From positions 1-7,946 of the forward strand of contig CALLXZ010000292.1 of the NCBI GenBank assembly GCA_937875605.1: 7,946 nt of DNA, given 5' to 3'. This stretch comes from an uncultured Moheibacter sp. GTDB lineage: Bacteria; Bacteroidota; Bacteroidia; Flavobacteriales; Weeksellaceae. Below the pieces are notes generated by a model that ran no database searches, had not been told where the DNA came from, and saw only the letters and a program-made list of their open reading frames with translations. Both the position numbers and the translations under genes were made by a program. This document shows, one piece after another, positions 5,715 through 7,946 of the stretch (position 1 is the first letter of the stretch; the number at the start of each line of letters is the position of its first letter).

Positions 5715-6473
5715 ATGAATGTAAAAGCCAAAAAACATTTAGGACAACATTTTTTAAAAGATGAAAACATCGCTCGTCAAATCGTGGATTCATTAACTTG
5801 GAACGGTTATGATCAGGTTTTAGAAATCGGTCCGGGAATGGGTGTTCTGACTAAATATTTGGTGCAGGAAAAAAAGAATATTTCGGTAGTGGAAATCGAT
5901 TCTGAATCAGTTGATTATTTACATTTAAACTATCCTGAACTTCCGGTTTATGCCGAAGATTTTCTACGAATGGATCTGGCTTCGAAATTTGATGGAAAAC
6001 AGATTTGCATTATGGGCAATTTCCCTTACAATATTTCGACTCAAATTGTTTTCAAAATCATCGAAGATAGAACACAAATCCCCGAAATGGTGGGAATGTT
6101 TCAGAAAGAAGTTGCCGAAAGAATTTGCGCTCCAAAAGGTTCAAAAATTTATGGAATCACATCAGTGTTGACTCAGGCATTTTACGAAACCGAATATTTA
6201 TTTACCGTGGACGAAAATGTATTCTCTCCTCCACCCAAAGTAAAATCAGGTGTGATGCGCATGAAAAGAATCAAAACAGAATTAGAAGTAGATGAAAAAT
6301 TATTTTTTCAGGTTGTAAAAGCGGCTTTTAATCAAAGACGAAAAACACTTCGCAACGCACTAAAAAGTTTAAACTTTACGCAACATGATGTTGATGAGAA
6401 TTTGCTTAACTTGCGTGCTGAACAGCTTTCGGTGGAACAGTTTATGGAATTAACCTCCAAATTAAACAGATGA
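5715..6473 (+). CDS. rsmA: 16S rRNA dimethyladenosine transferase RsmA (KsgA)
   Basis: RsmA dimethylates two adjacent adenosines near the 3' end of 16S rRNA (A1518 and A1519 in E. coli numbering), a late step of small-subunit assembly, using S-adenosylmethionine. From ATG 5715 the protein has 252 residues and starts [18 protein letters not shown], the family N-terminus. It has the SAM loop EIGPGMG (37-43), the acidic E60 ending motif II, the NFPY catalytic motif (102-105 in GNFPYNIS), [10 protein letters not shown] (170-179) and [12 protein letters not shown] (205-216). The frame is open back to an ATG at 5622, but the extra 31 residues have no family match and would cross the inverted repeat, so I reject that start. 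The stop overlaps the mgtE start by 4 bp. Identification is secure. Confidence 0.97.
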   Translation: MNVKAKKHLGQHFLKDENIARQIVDSLTWNGYDQVLEIGPGMGVLTKYLVQEKKNISVVEIDSESVDYLHLNYPELPVYAEDFLRMDLASKFDGKQICIMGNFPYNISTQIVFKIIEDRTQIPEMVGMFQKEVAERICAPKGSKIYGITSVLTQAFYETEYLFTVDENVFSPPPKVKSGVMRMKRIKTELEVDEKLFFQVVKAAFNQRRKTLRNALKSLNFTQHDVDENLLNLRAEQLSVEQFMELTSKLNR

Positions 6474-7825
6474 ACGTAGCGATCAACAAAGATTTTATCA
6501 ACGCTTTATCGGATTGCATTCGGGAACAAAATTCAAAATCAGTTCTTGAAATGCTGGCAGAATTACATCCTGCTGACATTGCGGAAATCTTTGCGGAATT
6601 AAGCGTCGAAGAACAATCTTTTATTCTCTCGTTACTTGACAATGAAATTTCGGCTGATGTATTTCTGGAACTTGAAGAAGACGATCGGAAAAGACTTTTA
6701 AAGCAATTTTCTACAAAAGAAATTGCCGAAGAGCTCATCAACGAAATGGATACCGATGATGCCGCAGACATCATCAGTGAACTTTCTGAAGCCCAACAAG
6801 ACGAAGTCATCGCCCAAATAGAAGACAAAGAACACGCTCAGGATATAGTGGATTTGCTTCGTTATGATGAAGATACTGCGGGTGGTCTTATGCGGAAAGA
6901 GTTTGTAAAGGTAAATACAAACTGGACCGTACTTACTGCCGTTCGTGAAATGCGCAGGCAAGCTGAAGATTTGGAAGAAGTTTATTCGATTTATGTGGTG
7001 GATGATGATAACATTCTTCTGGGGACACTGAGTTTGAAAAAACTACTCACGACCTCTTCCAGTACCAAACTGGAAGAAGTTTACAACAAAAATGTCTATT
7101 ATGTAAAGGCTGATGATGAGGACGAAAATGTTGCTAAAATCATCCAGAAATACGATTTGATGGAAATTCCGGTAGTTGATGAGTTAAAAAGGCTTCTGGG
7201 CATCATTACGGTTGATGATATCATAGATGTGATGCGGGATGAAGCGGAGGAAGATTATCAATTGGCAGCGGGAATTACCCGAAATGTAGATGCCGATGAC
7301 AGTATTCTGACGTTGACCAAAGCTCGTTTACCATGGCTTTTGATCGGAATGTTTGGCGGTGTCGGCGCAGCGGGAATCATGTCCAACATTCAGGATAAAT
7401 TAGGTGATTTTTTGATTTTGCTCAGTTTTGTTCCACTGATCCAGTCCACCGCAGGAAATGTCGGAATTCAATCTTCCGCCATCGTGGTTCAGGGTTTGGC
7501 AAATGGAACCATCAAAGACGATGTTTGGAAACTAATCGGAAAAGAATTCCTTTTGGGACTTTTAAATGGTTTAGGGATCGCTTTAGTTGTATTGATGATC
7601 AGTCATTTTATTTTTGGAACATCTTATCTGATTTCATTGACCATTTGTCTTGCATTGGTTACGGTTATCATCGTTGCAGCAACTATCGGAACATTTATTC
7701 CACTATTCTTAAACAAACGTGGAATGGATCCGGCAGTTTCGACCGGTCCATTTATCACCACGAGCAATGACATTTTCGGGGTTTTTATTTATTTTCTGAT
7801 TGCTAAAATTATTTTAGGGTTTTAA
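6470..7825 (+). CDS. mgtE: Magnesium transporter MgtE
   Basis: MgtE is a homodimeric Mg2+-selective channel of the inner membrane, gated by its cytoplasmic domains. The 451-residue protein shows all parts in order: an acidic N-domain of helical repeats (about 1-130, including [14 protein letters not shown]), two CBS domains (about 145-195 and 208-260), the plug helix (about 262-280), and five membrane helices (about 287-451). Pore-lining signatures are present: [16 protein letters not shown] (322-337) and [18 protein letters not shown] (420-437), where D434 probably corresponds to the Mg2+-binding aspartate of the pore. Its ATG sits in the rsmA stop (ATGA), so translation is probably coupled. 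There is no room for an M-box or other Mg2+ riboswitch leader; control is likely at the protein level through the N and CBS domains. Confidence 0.97.
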   Translation: MNVAINKDFINALSDCIREQNSKSVLEMLAELHPADIAEIFAELSVEEQSFILSLLDNEISADVFLELEEDDRKRLLKQFSTKEIAEELINEMDTDDAADIISELSEAQQDEVIAQIEDKEHAQDIVDLLRYDEDTAGGLMRKEFVKVNTNWTVLTAVREMRRQAEDLEEVYSIYVVDDDNILLGTLSLKKLLTTSSSTKLEEVYNKNVYYVKADDEDENVAKIIQKYDLMEIPVVDELKRLLGIITVDDIIDVMRDEAEEDYQLAAGITRNVDADDSILTLTKARLPWLLIGMFGGVGAAGIMSNIQDKLGDFLILLSFVPLIQSTAGNVGIQSSAIVVQGLANGTIKDDVWKLIGKEFLLGLLNGLGIALVVLMISHFIFGTSYLISLTICLALVTVIIVAATIGTFIPLFLNKRGMDPAVSTGPFITTSNDIFGVFIYFLIAKIILGF

Positions 7826-7946
7826 TAATTTTTATTATCCATAAATGCCTCAAATATTCCTTTTTTGAGAATCTAAATACTATTCATTATCTATAAACTT
7901 CCAAATAATTAGTTTTACTTATTAGGTTTATTCCATCAAAAACACA

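Noticed and set aside
6420..6470. Magnesium riboswitch (M-box) upstream of mgtE
   Set aside because: mgtE starts inside the rsmA stop codon, so there is no leader to hold one.
7826..7946. Weak hairpins after mgtE (for example CTCAAA/TTTGAG at 7849-7869) as a terminator
   Set aside because: The stems are 5-6 bp in AT-rich sequence and no U-tract follows. I see no supportable feature in this stretch.

Overview
The window looks like the chromosome of a bacterium of the Bacteroidota, most likely class Flavobacteriia. The DNA is AT-rich, Shine-Dalgarno sequences are hard to find, several starts are preceded by TAnnTTTG-like -7 boxes, and the gene string ftsX - DUF3098 - uppP - truB is typical of that group. 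I cannot name a genus with confidence. No tRNA, rRNA, CRISPR array, insertion sequence or prophage gene is visible.

Layout. Positions 1-39 are the tail of an unidentified plus-strand gene. A DinB-family gene (83-529, +) follows. Next comes a compact convergent module: a second, divergent DinB-like gene (619-1095, +), a strong terminator hairpin (1120-1155), then on the minus strand a WYL-domain transcription regulator (1158-2120) preceded by a third DinB-family gene (2165-2695). Next, still on the minus strand, is a tightly packed envelope/RNA-modification operon read as ftsX (5537-4647), a DUF3098 membrane protein (4622-4338), uppP (4341-3454) and truB (3467-2775), joined by short gaps or overlaps. 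A divergent intergenic region of about 180 bp (5538-5714) holds a long nested inverted repeat. Rightward from there run rsmA/ksgA (5715-6473) and mgtE (6470-7825), which overlap by 4 bp. The last 121 bases (7826-7946) hold no gene that I can support.

Most interesting observation. The second and third DinB genes, which face each other across the WYL regulator, are each preceded by an almost identical 16-bp dyad (TGACAcACTGcTGTCA at 548-563 and, on the minus strand, TGACAaACTGtTGTCA at 2765-2750). Each dyad sits exactly 11 bp upstream of a -7-like box and points the same way relative to its gene. The boxes are 36 and 35 nt from the preferred start codons. This suggests a small WYL-controlled DinB regulon with a shared operator that covers or replaces the -33 promoter element. 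The first DinB gene lacks the site.

The remaining genes are core functions: FtsX (division / cell-wall hydrolase control), UppP (recycling of the undecaprenyl lipid carrier), TruB (tRNA pseudouridine 55), RsmA (16S rRNA dimethyladenosine) and MgtE (magnesium channel). They look intact, with the expected catalytic motifs.
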